From NCBI GenBank assembly GCA_030737875.1, contig CM060912.1, positions 127,296,493-127,360,492 of the forward strand: a stretch of DNA of 64,000 bases, in the 5' to 3' direction. The first letter of the stretch is position 1. Every line of letters begins with the position of its first letter. The DNA is from Allium sativum. Taxonomy: Eukaryota > Streptophyta > Magnoliopsida > Asparagales > Amaryllidaceae. Both the position numbers and the translations under genes were made by a program. The notes beneath the pieces were generated by a model. That model was not told the DNA's origin. It saw only the letters and a program-made list of their open reading frames with translations, and made no database searches. This document shows, in pieces, positions 44,590-55,596 of this stretch.

Positions 44590-45527
44590 TGTAATAACCT
44601 AGAAATCCGAGCCAATTTAAAATTTTTATTTTGGTAATTTTAATGAATTTTGAATATTTAAAATGAATTATTTTAAAAATAATGATGAGAAATTCATTTT
44701 GAATAGAATTAGAATGTATATATTTGTATAGATTGACGTTAGAATATAAATATTTATTTTTAATTATAAAAGGAATTGAAAATGGCGCGGTAGTTTGAAA
44801 TTTTGATTTCAAAGTTCAAATGAATGTACATGGTTCAAAATAAACCGGATTTTAGCGAAACCAAAAATATTAGAATCTATTTGAAAATATCTTTCCAACA
44901 AATCCGAAAAATTGAAATTTCATAACAGGAATAAAATGTTATGTCAATCGAAAATTCGGAATAGTCGTTATGAAATTCTAGCCCTTAAAAACGGAAATTT
45001 TGCAAACGACCTCGGTTTTTAACGAAACCACTTTTGTTGGATCTGGGATGTCAAGTTATTGCTAGATTCCAAAATTCGTAATTTTCTGAATCAATATGTG
45101 AGCGTGGCAATGTAAAACATGTTCTGACAGTTTCAGTCAATTTCGTCAACCAGAAAGTGGCCATTTTTCAAACAGTCTCAGAGTTTGACGAAATTAGTTT
45201 TGTTAGGACCGTATCGTCAATACGAAGTTAGAAAATATTTTTCGGGAATTTTTAGAGTTCGTATGTGGCCCCGATAAATTGAAATGTGCGTTCAAATTCA
45301 ATATATAGATTTATATTTTGATTTTGACGGAAATAGATCGTAACTGTCGAATTGGCCTACGATAGACAGCCAATTGTGTTCGGAATGGGGGTAATACGCT
45401 AGGGACGATAGTTGGTGGGTTCGATTCTGAGTTCGTAAGAAAAAGTTACTTTATAGGGAAAATTAATCAATAAAATATATTTAAATAAAAAGAGGCCACC
45501 CCTTTTCTTCTTAACCCGGTCAACGCC
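44590..45527 (+). repeat. Giant-LTR family, copy 1 (plus strand, LTR start only)
   Basis: Begins TGTAATAACCTAG right after array sequence. It is homologous to 59326-60240 and to the reverse complement of 53640-54561 (shared AATTTAAAATTTTTATTTTGG, TTGAAAATGGCGCGGTAGTT, CAATATGTGAGCGTGGCAA). It is cut at 45527 by insertion of a minus-strand relative. The rest of this copy would lie beyond the window. Confidence 0.85.
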
Positions 45528-47404
45528 TGTAGCGACCCGAACTTCCCCGGTCTCCGAGGAGATGAGAAAGAACGAATTACTGTGAGGACAAGACAAATCA
45601 GAACGCAGACGGAAGAACATTTCATTGCTATTGTAACAATTCCATCAGATACAAGAATATACAGAGTATAATTGAATAAATTACATTTGAATAAATATCA
45701 GAGATTACAATAAATTACATAGCAGCGGAAAATAATACAAAGCACAAGTGAAGGTGATATACGGATACAGAGCTTTCCGGATATCATTCCAGCTGTAAAC
45801 CAGGATCCTGTGAATATAAATCTGCAAAACCAAAACTACTAGCTGCCCGTGCGGAAAATGAGGGCACCCAGAGTTTAGGTTAAAACAATAAACTCCAGGT
45901 CAGTCATGTGAATGGTGTGAGAACTAAAACAGTTATTAATTCAATTTTAAACGAGAGTAATTCAAGGGACCACGCCGTATAACACGGAACGGGTTTCCTC
46001 CCAAGAATACCAGTGCATAGAATAAACAACGCAATGCTTTTTCGAAAAATGAAGCTGTTATAAGACCCAGGTCCCATCACACAATGCAACGCAAGCCGGA
46101 GGATAGGGTTTTACCTTATAACAGCCAAACATGCTTGATACGTTTAAAACAAATCATTTGATACTATAATAAGTGTATAGTGTCAAAACAATTTCAATCA
46201 TAAATATCAATCATAGACGGCATGAGTGCCCCCATCCCACTATGTCGCCATACTAGGCTCTACAAATAAAGCCGAAATACACGTATTGGAAATTGGATTT
46301 CCATCATGAGTCGAGGCAAGGGGCAAGCTCCTCTCCGCTTCGAGACACTCTAGCAAATGCCTCGGGACTACACACTCTGGGCAACCCCGGATGCGGCTGG
46401 GCCGGTCCTCACTTACGTTAGAGGATTAATTATGCCTGAACACACGTTTCCCGGTCCTTACAGACCTATAATCGAGGCGCCTCATTCCAACAACCACAAA
46501 GGTGAAAAATATATAAATGTCAGGGCTGGTAAGTCACTGACACCACCAAAGCTAGAAAGAAACGTCGTGCTCTCCCAGCGGTCTGTATCCCGTTTTTAAC
46601 TCATACCGAGGGGTGAGGCTCGCGAATTCACGTTATACACAAAGCTATGCCACGTAGGCCGTGCTTAGATCATCAACCACAAGACTTTGCTTTTCAACAG
46701 AAGCCTTGATCCATGCAACTCAGCGTGCCACATAGGCAGTTCATGCCATGCGATTGATATCTATCGATATATAACCTCTAAGCTCGTACGTCTCAGAGAA
46801 GGGCGTTAAGCAAGAGAATAAATTCTCCGCCGCCAAACAGATATATATTTAACAGAAATCAATCAACACAGAATAAAATCCAATGTCAGACACACAATCC
46901 ATTTACTAGTTCGTTCTGGGTCTGAACAAAACCGGAGGCACTTTCCTCGCATATCCATCGATCTCCAAGTACGTCTAGACGACCACCAATTGATTCCCTC
47001 ATCTTGGGTGTACAGCCCAATCAAGATCATCAGTAATCACCCAAACGATGTGAAGACTTCCGGTCTTCGACCACCGTCTTCATCTTCGACATATCGTCGA
47101 ATCAGTTATTCAGAATGGGTATAAACTCGGCCTTTCCGAACAACCCGCGTATATTAAAAACAAATGTTACACAAACACAACATACGCCTCATTCCAATTC
47201 CGAATATTATTTTATTCACAAAATCACATTTTTAGGGAAAGGTTCCCATTAATTTTATCCAAGATAAATTCTTTCAAATTTATCCTTTAATCTTCCTTTG
47301 GATGTCATTTCAAACCAGATTATGGTTTTCTAAACTAGTCGAGATTAGCAAACCACACCGAAGTAATTATTTATTTTATTTCCCAATCCCAACCTATTCA
47401 TCCC

Positions 47405-47730
47405 ATGAAGCAAAACTGGTAATACTCCATATCTAACACCACAGTGTTATCGGTAAAATTAATTACCATTTCACGTTCAAATCTAATTAAAGATTTAACT
47501 ATCGCTTTGGAGCAAAACTGGCGATACTCCATTCTTGCTCATTTCTAAATTTGATAATTTAGATTATAGATTCACATTTCAACCTAATTACAGATTCGTT
47601 AAAATTCCTTTTACTGGGTTAAAGAACTAGGTGTTATTTAAAACACAGTTCACGACAAACCCAAATCACATTCTATTTATTATCGGGTTAAAGAACTAGT
47701 GTTATTTAAAACACCGTTCACGATAAACCC
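47405..47730. repeat. Hairpin-rich tract in giant 3' LTR
   Basis: Consecutive inverted repeats: TGAAGCAAAACTGGTAATAC/TCCA, TAACACCACAGTGTTA, GGTAAAATTAATTACC, AAATCTAATTAAAGATTT and TGGAG...CTCCA (47509-47532). Two long composite hairpins start GGGTTAAAGAAC and end GTTCACGA.AAACCC (47616-47662 and 47685-47730). The same chain is at 57463-57784 and, in reverse orientation and better preserved, at 63470-63908. Confidence 0.8.
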
Positions 47731-48750
47731 ATTTCAAATCCAATCAAATATATTAGAAATTCCGATTATTTATAGGGTCCGTTTTTTATAGGTCCCTATT
47801 AAGTTTCAAAATATAAAAAAAACCCGGTGATAAAAATAATATAGAATACATCCCTATTTTTGAATTTCCGCTAAAAAAATTCCAGAACTACCCTTACACA
47901 CCTAAAAAACTATCCAACAACTATTTGTCCTCATTTACTCAGTTTATCGCTCCTATTATCTAGTTCACAAACCAAATCCTAGAATTCTGGAAAACCAAAA
48001 GCGTTTTTTTTTTTTTTACGAAAAACTGGAAAATTAGATACAAATATTACGTAAAATTACATACATTTACGCAACTAAGTAGAATAATTGCATACATATG
48101 TTAATATTATGCAGGAAATAAATTATTAGTTTTACGCAACAATGAAGTAGACGTGCATACATTAATATTATACAGAAATAAATAATTACTTGAATGTACG
48201 GACTACAATTTTTTTATTAAATTTTTTTGATTTTTATGAAAAACTAAACAATAAGATACAAATATTAATTAAAATTGCATACATTTATGCAAAAAAGTGA
48301 AATAATTGCATACATATACAGAACTGTACTGCATAATTGCTAAAACAAAAGAAATGACAAAAAAGTAAATACATATAATTATAATAAGATGCATAATTAT
48401 ATATATGAAAATAACAGAAATATGTGCATACTTACATGAAAAATTTCATAACAATTACATGTACTACATCAAAAAATAAGTACAGACCACATTTAAATGT
48501 ACTACATCAACAATTTCAGAACATTTACAAAGCAAAGATGATGGTCTGTTGAAGAGAATTTTTTTTTTTTAAGACCCAGCTTATTGCGCAAACCACATCT
48601 AGTAGTCTCGGTAGAAACAAGTGAAGATTTCAATCATTTGGAAAAGGATGGAGGACCAAGCTTCAACAACACCACTACACCAATATCCGCCGGAACACTG
48701 TTATCAAAAAAAGAAAATCAACATTAATAAGCTTATTGCAGTCACCTAAA

Positions 48751-49210
48751 TTACAAAAAATGCTTCAGAATAATATAAATACATGCGTACAATTCAGCAA
48801 AAAACAATAATTTATGAATATTTATATGCACGTATTCCAGATATATGCATAGAAGTATGAATATATTTGTAAAATAATATGGTTTTATGTTTGTCTGATA
48901 AAAAATTGCATACATATATGCATATATGAAGAATAGATGCATATCTATCCGCAACTTTTTATCAGAAATTCAGCAAACAATTACAAAAACTGCTTCAGAA
49001 TAATATAAATACATGCATACAATTCAGCAAAAAACAATAATTTATGAATATTTATATGCACGTATTCCAGATATATGCATAGAAATATGAATATATTTGT
49101 AACATAATATGTTTTTATGTTTGTCTGATAAAAAATTGCATACATATATGCATATATGAAGAATAGATGCATATTTGTCCGCAACTTTTTATCAGAAGTT
49201 CAACAAAATT
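48751..49210. repeat. 230-bp tandem duplication inside the MULE-like element
   Basis: 48751-48980 and 48981-49210 are near-identical (TTACAAAAA.TGCTTCAGAA start, with GCATATATGAAGAATAGATG inside). Two paired 67-codon minus-strand frames here are products of the duplication, not genes. Confidence 0.88.
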
Positions 49211-49999
49211 CCACAATTTCTAACAATGGTTTCATGAATTTATGTTTTTTGCAAGTCCTTATCATATGAAAAATCGTATTTTTATGCTAATAAAAACCTA
49301 ATATTTATCCTGCAAGTAAAATCATAAAGAATAGGAAAAAAAAACTCCCAATGGTTTGCTGTGGACGGTTTGATAGGCCATCGACCATTGACATTTGGTT
49401 AGTCACCAGTTGGTGTAAATAATATAATTTCTCATGTGCATATGTTGATAAAGCTAATTCAATCATGATGGCATATAGTCTTCGAAATCAAGACAATGTA
49501 GAAAATACGAAAAATGAATTCTAAAAACGTTATAGCGAAACAAAGGGAAAATGGAAAAGTGCCACTAATAGATATGTAATGAGCTGAATAAATTAGAATT
49601 GGTTACTGACCTGATGAATTTCCAAACGCATACTTTTTTTATGCTTCTCAAAATAAATGCCAATCAAGCACGATCTCTCTGTCTTAAACTATCAACAGTA
49701 AAACTCTTGAAAACTTCCAATTAATTATCAACATATTGTCAGTTCGATTAGTCCACCTATGAACCAACACAATAGACCTATATTATGCTTATAACATGTC
49801 AAATGTTAAATAGAAACCTTTAAACCAGAATCGTACAGGCCAACAGGAATAGGCAGCAAACATTTTGCCTTTTGGTCCTCGTCTTCCTTGATCCACTGTC
49901 CACAGATGAAGAACCAATCGACCACTGTGATGTTGCACCACCATTAGTTGCTTGCGTCGCTACCTGATGCTGCCTTCATGAGATCCGTCGAACTCATAT

Positions 50000-50170
50000 T
50001 CAAATCGAAGCACCTATTGGATGTTGTCGCACACCTATTGTGCTTTCCATTCTAGAGCCGCCACCGCCATTGATTGAAGCACCTATTGGCTGAGATGAGG
50101 AAGATGCCGTGAGTAACAGAAGAGGACGAGAGTTGCTGAGATGAGTGAAAGAGGGAGCCGCCGCCGCCAT
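50000..50170 (-). CDS. Captured gene fragment (first-exon-like, 56 codons)
   Basis: On the minus strand an ATG in good context (AATCCATGGCG) opens a 56-residue frame: MAAAAPSFTHLSNSRPLLLL, then a Ser run (TASSSSQ) and two QPIGASI-like repeats, ending TGA. The Ala/Ser/Arg-rich, acid-free start resembles an organelle-targeting peptide. GC content is higher than the surrounding element. AGGTAG-type donor sites follow (about 49970). This is the pattern of a host first exon carried by a Pack-MULE. It could also be a chance frame; the donor gene is unknown. Confidence 0.4.
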   Translation of the reverse strand: MAAAAPSFTHLSNSRPLLLLTASSSSQPIGASINGGGGSRMESTIGVRQHPIGASI

Positions 50171-51048
50171 GGATTAGAAAATTAGGTTTCTGTAAAAAAT
50201 AAAAACCTAATCCGTAACATATAGTGAAAAACACACCGTAAAAATCGAATGAGGGCATTTTCGGAAAAAAAAAGCTGCATTTTAAAAATAGGGATGAAAT
50301 TTATATGTTTCAAAAGGGGAGGATGTGAGCCTAATTAACTTTAGTTTTAAGGATGTGAGACTAATTTTCACTTATTTATAACCCCTTTTTAAATCTAATT
50401 TATTTATTTAAAAATAATTGGGTTTTAAATTTAGTTCAAAACTAGTTCATTTCGATAAAAATCCACTTTTATCTTTTCAAAATTGGAGTTTTTCACCCCA
50501 ATTTTTCCCAAATCATTTCATATGATTTTACACAAATTATTACTATTTTTAATAATTTTATCAAGGCCCGTACAGTCGATTTCCAACAATGGCCATCGAA
50601 CTGCACTTACAGCGACCTTTTTCAAATTTGATTTGGACGTATCTCCAAATCCAACCGTTAGATTTCAAATTTCTAATATTCGTTAGAAAGCTCTTTTCGA
50701 TACGAACCCAACGGTTCCAGTTTTAGGAGAATCCGACGGTCGGATCCCCCGTAATGTCCGTTTGAAATAAATGGTCGAAATTCGTGAACTGCCGCGGCGC
50801 GGCGCAGCGCGTTCTATTCAGGCCATTATATTATATATATAATATATATTTCGTCGATTTCTATTTAAAACGAATTTTATAAATCGTTTTAAATTCGTTT
50901 CAAAAACAATTTCAACTTCCATCTCAATTCAAATCAAAATTGAATCTTTCCTTATAAATTCGTTTTAAAATTCATTTCTATTCAATTCAAATTTCAATTT
51001 GAATTCATTTTAATTCGTTTTAAATTCAATTCGAATTCGTTTTCAGTT

Positions 51049-51455
51049 CGATTCAATTCAAAGTGGTTTTCTATTCGATTCAATTCAAATTGGTTTTCTA
51101 TTTGATTCAATTCAAATTGGTTTTCTATTCGATTCAATTCAAATTGGTTTTCTATTCGATTCAATTCAAATTGGTTTTCTATTTGATTCAAATTCGTTAT
51201 ATATTCAATTGAAATCAAATTCGTTTTCTATTCAAATCAAATTCGTTTTCTATGCAATTGAAATCAAATTCGTTATCTATTCAAATCAAATTCGTTTTCA
51301 ATTCAAATCAAATTCGTTATACATTCAATTCATTTCGAAATCGTTTTATATTCAATTCATTTCGAAATCGTTTTATATTCAATTTATTTCGAAATCGTTT
51401 TATATTCAATTCATTTCGAAATCGTTTTATATTCAATTCATTTCGAAATGAATAA
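51049..51455. repeat. 27-bp tandem repeats, two sub-families
   Basis: First family ATTCGATTCAATTCAAATTGG... repeats with starts 51049, 51076, 51103, 51130, 51157 and 51184. The second, TTCAATTCATTTCGAAATCG..., repeats every 27 bp from about 51326 to 51455. Because 27 is a multiple of 3 and the unit has no stop, open frames with nine-residue repeats appear on both strands; they are by-products. Confidence 0.9.
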
Positions 51456-52549
51456 AATCGATACAAATATCGTTCACGTCAAAATGGCGTCAATCTAATC
51501 AACACGGCTTCATATATTCCTTCATTCTATTCAACAATTGAATATTTATTTTTGTCAACACACGACTAATCTCAACGAATGAGTACCGTCCACGTGTGAC
51601 TATTTTTGTTAAATTATTTCGTTCAACACATGACTAATCTCAACGGATGAGTACAGTCAACACATGAACCATTATTTTATAGTGATAAAGATATAAAAAT
51701 TTATTGTTAAAATATTTCGTTCAACACATGACTAATCTCACGGATGAGTACAGTCAACACATGAACCTTTACTTTATAATATTCTTTATCTTCTAAATTG
51801 GAATGAGGCCCAATCAATTACCATATAAAGTTAATTATATGGATTTTCACACAACAAACGTATATAATAGCATTGAAAAATAATCAACCATCAACCAAAG
51901 TGCACTACACTGTACAAGCATCAAATATAGATATCTAACGCTTATAACAGCCTGTCAATCAATCGATCGACACATTTAATCAATCAGGATGAGTGAACTT
52001 CAAATTTCATCCCAACACCCGTGTGGGGTTTCAAACAATCAAACACAGATTTTATTCGTGCAGTTGGGCGATGTGTAAAATTTATCGTCCCAATCAATGT
52101 CCTTCAAATAGGTGTACATAAACTAACCGTCCGGTTTGTAAATGAATATTTTATTTTATTCACTTTCACTATATTCATATTCACGTTAAAAATTCTATTT
52201 TTATGATACAACATTTTATTTTAACATACGAATTTCTATTCCGTTCATTCTTTAAATAAAATGGTATTTTTATTTTTCTAACTTATTTTAGAAAATTTCG
52301 ACGGCATAACGGCACGATACTAGAAACGGGACGAGGCCTAGTCTTATCCCCAGTCTAGTGAAGGCCCACGCCATTCACACATCAATCAAATCCATTCATT
52401 TCACCAAACATTTCAATTTCAAATCAAATCATCTAACTAATCTATGCAACCAAACAAACAAGTCCATGGTCTGTGGACGATTGTGTCGGGTGCTACTAAG
52501 CACCGTCTGCATCCTAGTATATATATATAACTAGAAAATGAAATTGAAA

Positions 52550-52566
52550 GGTGAGAAATTCTCACC
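52550..52566. repeat. Perfect 17-bp palindrome in giant LTR
   Basis: GGTGAGAAATTCTCACC is an 8-bp perfect inverted repeat around one base. The plus-strand relative keeps it at 61313-61329 with only the centre base changed. Confidence 0.85.
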
Positions 52567-53445
52567 AATAGCTATCCAATCATCTTGACTCTTCATTTAT
52601 GGAAATCTTTGTTGTTCTCGCCTTTTATCACCTTCGTTGCCCGTATTCTCTACATATATATAAAAATCACACATTTTTATATTGCTGTTTTTTAAAATAA
52701 AAATCACATTTTTATTTGTTTACTTTCAATTTTAAAAATCATATTTTTATAATCACTTCATATATATAAAAATCGAATTTTTACTATTCTATTCAATATA
52801 TAAAAATCGAATTTTTATTGTTGTTTCTGTAATGTAAAAATCGAATTTTTACTTTGTTATTCAATAAATAAAAATTGAATTTTTACTTCGATGTAATATA
52901 GATAAAAATTCCATTTCAAAAATATAGATTTCGCCTTTATAAAAATAAAGATTTCGCCTTTATAAAAATATCATTATAAAAATCACCTCTTTATTTCAAT
53001 GTATACATAATAAAAATCAGATTTTTATTTCGCCACATATACAAAGATGATATTTTTAATTCTCTACATAAACAAAAATCATATGTTTACATCTTCTATA
53101 TAGTAAAGATTATATTTTTATTACTTTAAAAATATAAAAATCATATTTTTAATTCTCTAAAAAAAATCTAATCTTTTGCCTTTTAAAAATCTAAACTTTT
53201 CGTGTATTTACAAATTATTCCTACAAAAAGAACTGAAATTTAACTAAATTAAATTAGTTAATAACTGATTAAATAAGTAAATTAATTACCTCGTTATCGT
53301 AGCTCAAACAAATCAGGGTTAACTGCGGGTAGGAGGGATGCGGCGTTCATCAGGGTGGCGGTGGAGGTGTTGGAGCGTCGGCAGGAGGAGGAGGGCGAAG
53401 TGGAGTGGGCGGCGGCTCTTCTGGGTGGTGGCGGGCCTCGAATCA

Positions 53446-53476
53446 GGGGGGGTGGGGGGTGGGGGTGGGTTTAGGG
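53446..53476 (+). other. Strong G-quadruplex motif in giant LTR
   Basis: Runs of 7, 6, 5, 3 and 3 G separated by single T and then TTTA. It lies on the strand opposite to the element's transcript, so it would form in DNA or antisense RNA. The plus-strand copy has poly-C runs (60249-60263 and 60502-60513) in the same island. Confidence 0.8.
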
Positions 53477-54561
53477 CGTTGCGGTCGACATCAAGGGGGG
53501 GGGGGTCTTCGTCGCGATTTCTGAAACGAGGGGGGGTTTCGAGAGGAGGTCGGCGGTCGTGGGGAAGCTGCGACGGCGTCCTCCCCTTTTTTTTCTTTTT
53601 TTTTATTGGATCGAACTGAAGAAAAGGGGGCGGCAGAACGTATAGGAAGAGGGAGGGTATTAATTTTTAATTTATTTAATTATTTTATTTTGCAAAAAGT
53701 TGACTTTTACATACGACCTTGAAACGAGGCCCACCGCTTGTCGTCCATAGCTAATTACCCCCATTCCGAACACAAAGGGATATGTATCGTAAGATGATTT
53801 GATAGTTTCGATCAGTTTTCGTTAAAATCAACATATAATTCTATATATTGAATTTAAATGCGCATTTCAATTTACCGGGGTCACATACGAACTCGAAAAA
53901 TTCCAGAAAAATATTTTCTAGCTTCGTATTGACGATACGGTCCTAACAAAACTAGTTTCGTCGAATTCTGAGACCGTTTGAAAAATGGCCAATTTCCAGT
54001 CGATTAAAATCAACTAAAACTGGTCAAACGCGTTTTCCTTCGCCACGCTCACATATTGATTTGAAAAATTACGAAATTTAAAACCTAACAATTATTTGAC
54101 ATCCCGGACCCAACAAAAGTGGTTTCGTCGAAATGAGGTCGTTTGCAAAATTCCCATTTTTAAGGGCCTGAATTCCATAGCGACTATTCGGAATTTTCAA
54201 CTGGACATATCTTTTGATTCCCGCTATGAAATTTTTATTTTTCGGATTCGTTGGAAAGATATTATCAATTAGATCCTAATGTTTTTGGTTTCACTAAAAT
54301 CCGGATTGTTTTGCACCCGGTACATTCAATGGAAGTTTGAAATCGAATTATCGAACTACCGCGCCATTTTCAATTCCTTTTATAATTATATAAAATTATT
54401 TATATTCTAACGACGACGCGTATAAATATATACGTTCGAATTATATTCAAAATAAATTTCTCATCGATTTTATTTAAAATAATCTATTTTAAATGTTCAA
54501 AATTCGTTAAAATTGCCAAAATAAAAATTTTAAACTGGTTCAGAATTTCCGGGTTATTACA

Positions 54562-55596
54562 ATCTCCCCCACTTAAAACTTTTCGTCCCCGAAAAGGAAC
54601 AAAGTCGAAAGTGGTTTGATTAATCAACTCTACGTTCGATCTGGCTTCCATTCTCTAACTTTTCAGTTTCTGAGAATTTTCAAATTTTCAAAAATATGGC
54701 TAACACCCTAAATTTTCGAAAAATTTCGCCATAACCTCCCCTGCACCGGGAGCCACGGAAAAATCCCGAAATTGCCATATAGGCCTTCTGATCTCAAAAA
54801 GAAAAAGAAAAAGCCAAGCGGCTAGCCAATTGGCTCATAAAATCATCATCACCCAAACAAAACAGTAAATTATAGTAAACATGTACCTATTTGTCGGGCA
54901 AAAAATTTTTATTCTCTGCTCTAGCCTCCTTGCTATGACCTGTTCAATGTAATACATGCATATGCAAGCAAATGCGACCAATTTTCAATACAATTCAATA
55001 TTTGATTTAATTAGGTATAATGGTTCAAAATTATCAAATAAATAAACAACCAACACAAACATCAATCAGTTAGTGGATTAACGTTTCAAATTCATAATTT
55101 TGATACATATACAAAAAATCATGTTTTTGATGCCAATTCACAACAATAAATCTAGTTATATAAGTTTTGGTTCTCACACCAGTCTAATGGAAATATATAG
55201 ATGTCACACCTTCGAAACACGAACATAAATATTGGTGATGGAGCTCCATCATCAAAATCATCTCCGAGCGACTAGAGCGTGATTCTATATCTATCTAATA
55301 TATTAAAACTTCGAATATACGTTCATGACGCTTATATGCAAAATCTTTATATATTCGATTGTCCAAATTCAAAAATAAACAAATAATCAAATACGTATTA
55401 AGTGGTTTAAATTTTCAAAACAAAATTGTTTTCCTTCGAAAAATATACTCTTCACACTCGTTCTAGGATATTACTGATCCTATCTCTAATGAGTCATTCT
55501 AATTGGATATTGCTAATCCAATATCTGATGAATTCTTTCGTATGGTTCTAATGTGTCTTGTTCTCGAGCTCTGTAAACCAAAGCTCTGATACCAAA
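54562..55596 (-). other. Internal region of giant-LTR element, non-coding (1035 bp)
   Basis: AT-rich with PPT at one end (minus GTTTTAAGTGGGGGAGATT) preceded by TTCGGGGACGAAAAG, the usual gypsy pre-PPT text, and the PBS at the other. No open frame shows a Gag or Pol motif. The region is six times shorter than one LTR. Confidence 0.85.
55583..55594 (-). other. Primer-binding site of giant-LTR element
   Basis: Minus-strand TGGTATCAGAGC is a perfect 12-base match to the initiator-Met tRNA 3' end complement, two bases from the LTR end. An intact PBS and PPT mean the element could still be reverse transcribed in trans. Confidence 0.92.

Larger units (their letters stand above)
47775..50371. mobile_element. 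Non-autonomous DNA transposon, MULE-like (9-bp target duplication)
   Basis: A 2597-bp insertion absent from the partner LTR at 57832. It is flanked by TTATTTATA (47766-47774 and 50372-50380); the empty partner site reads TTATTTAAA. Nine-base duplications are typical of Mutator-like elements. Extreme ends (GGGTCCG... and ...TTTTCAC) are not inverted repeats, but subterminal ends share ATATAAA and CATCCCTATTTTT in inverted orientation (47806-47870 and 50270-50330), fitting a non-TIR MULE. The interior is AT-rich with repeats (48040-48320 and the 230-bp duplication) plus a GC-richer exon-like part near 49870-50170. No transposase. Confidence 0.65.
45528..54561 (-). repeat. Giant-LTR element, 3' LTR (minus), split by a DNA transposon
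   Basis: Runs from TGTAGCGACCC (45528) to GGGTTATTACA (54561); on the minus strand it reads TGTAATAACCC...GGGTCGCTACA. Contents in plus coordinates: a hairpin-rich tract (47405-47730), the MULE-like insertion (47775-50371), a GC-rich palindromic stretch (50790-50815), 27-bp repeats (51049-51455), and three CAACACATGACTAATCTCA repeats (51565-51770). Then come a TATATATATA motif (52516), a degenerate AAAATCGAATTTTTA array (52650-53160), and a G-rich exon-like island (53330-53640). No intact gene. Confidence 0.85.

Noticed and set aside
44590..45527. Solo LTR with its own target duplication
   Set aside because: Only the LTR start is present; the sequence breaks off where a second LTR (TGTAGCG) begins, so it is an interrupted copy.
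46357..46599. 80-codon frame (MPRDYTLWATPDAAGPVLTY...) conserved at 56411-56653
   Set aside because: It lies antisense to the element inside both LTRs; the match simply reflects LTR identity. No family signature, and the matching part of the plus-strand copy lies outside the window, so it could not be tested.
48751..49184. Two nearly identical 67-codon minus-strand frames (MRIDMHLFFIYAYMYAIFYQ...)
   Set aside because: They arise from a 230-bp DNA duplication in AT-rich transposon sequence; Ile/Tyr/Phe-rich content matches composition, not a membrane protein family.
47775..50371. Helitron insertion
   Set aside because: There is a clear 9-bp target duplication, and no TC start or CTRR end with a hairpin; Helitrons make no duplication.
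51209..51455. Open frames with FYIQFISKS-type nine-residue repeats (also 58455-58911 and 62364-62720)
   Set aside because: They follow directly from stop-free 27-bp DNA repeats, occur in several frames and both strands, and have no start or promoter context.
53338..53619. 93-codon Gly/Arg/Ser-rich frame in the G-rich island
   Set aside because: Composition comes from G runs and simple repeats; the antisense and other frames are similarly open. It is not retained in the plus-strand copy.
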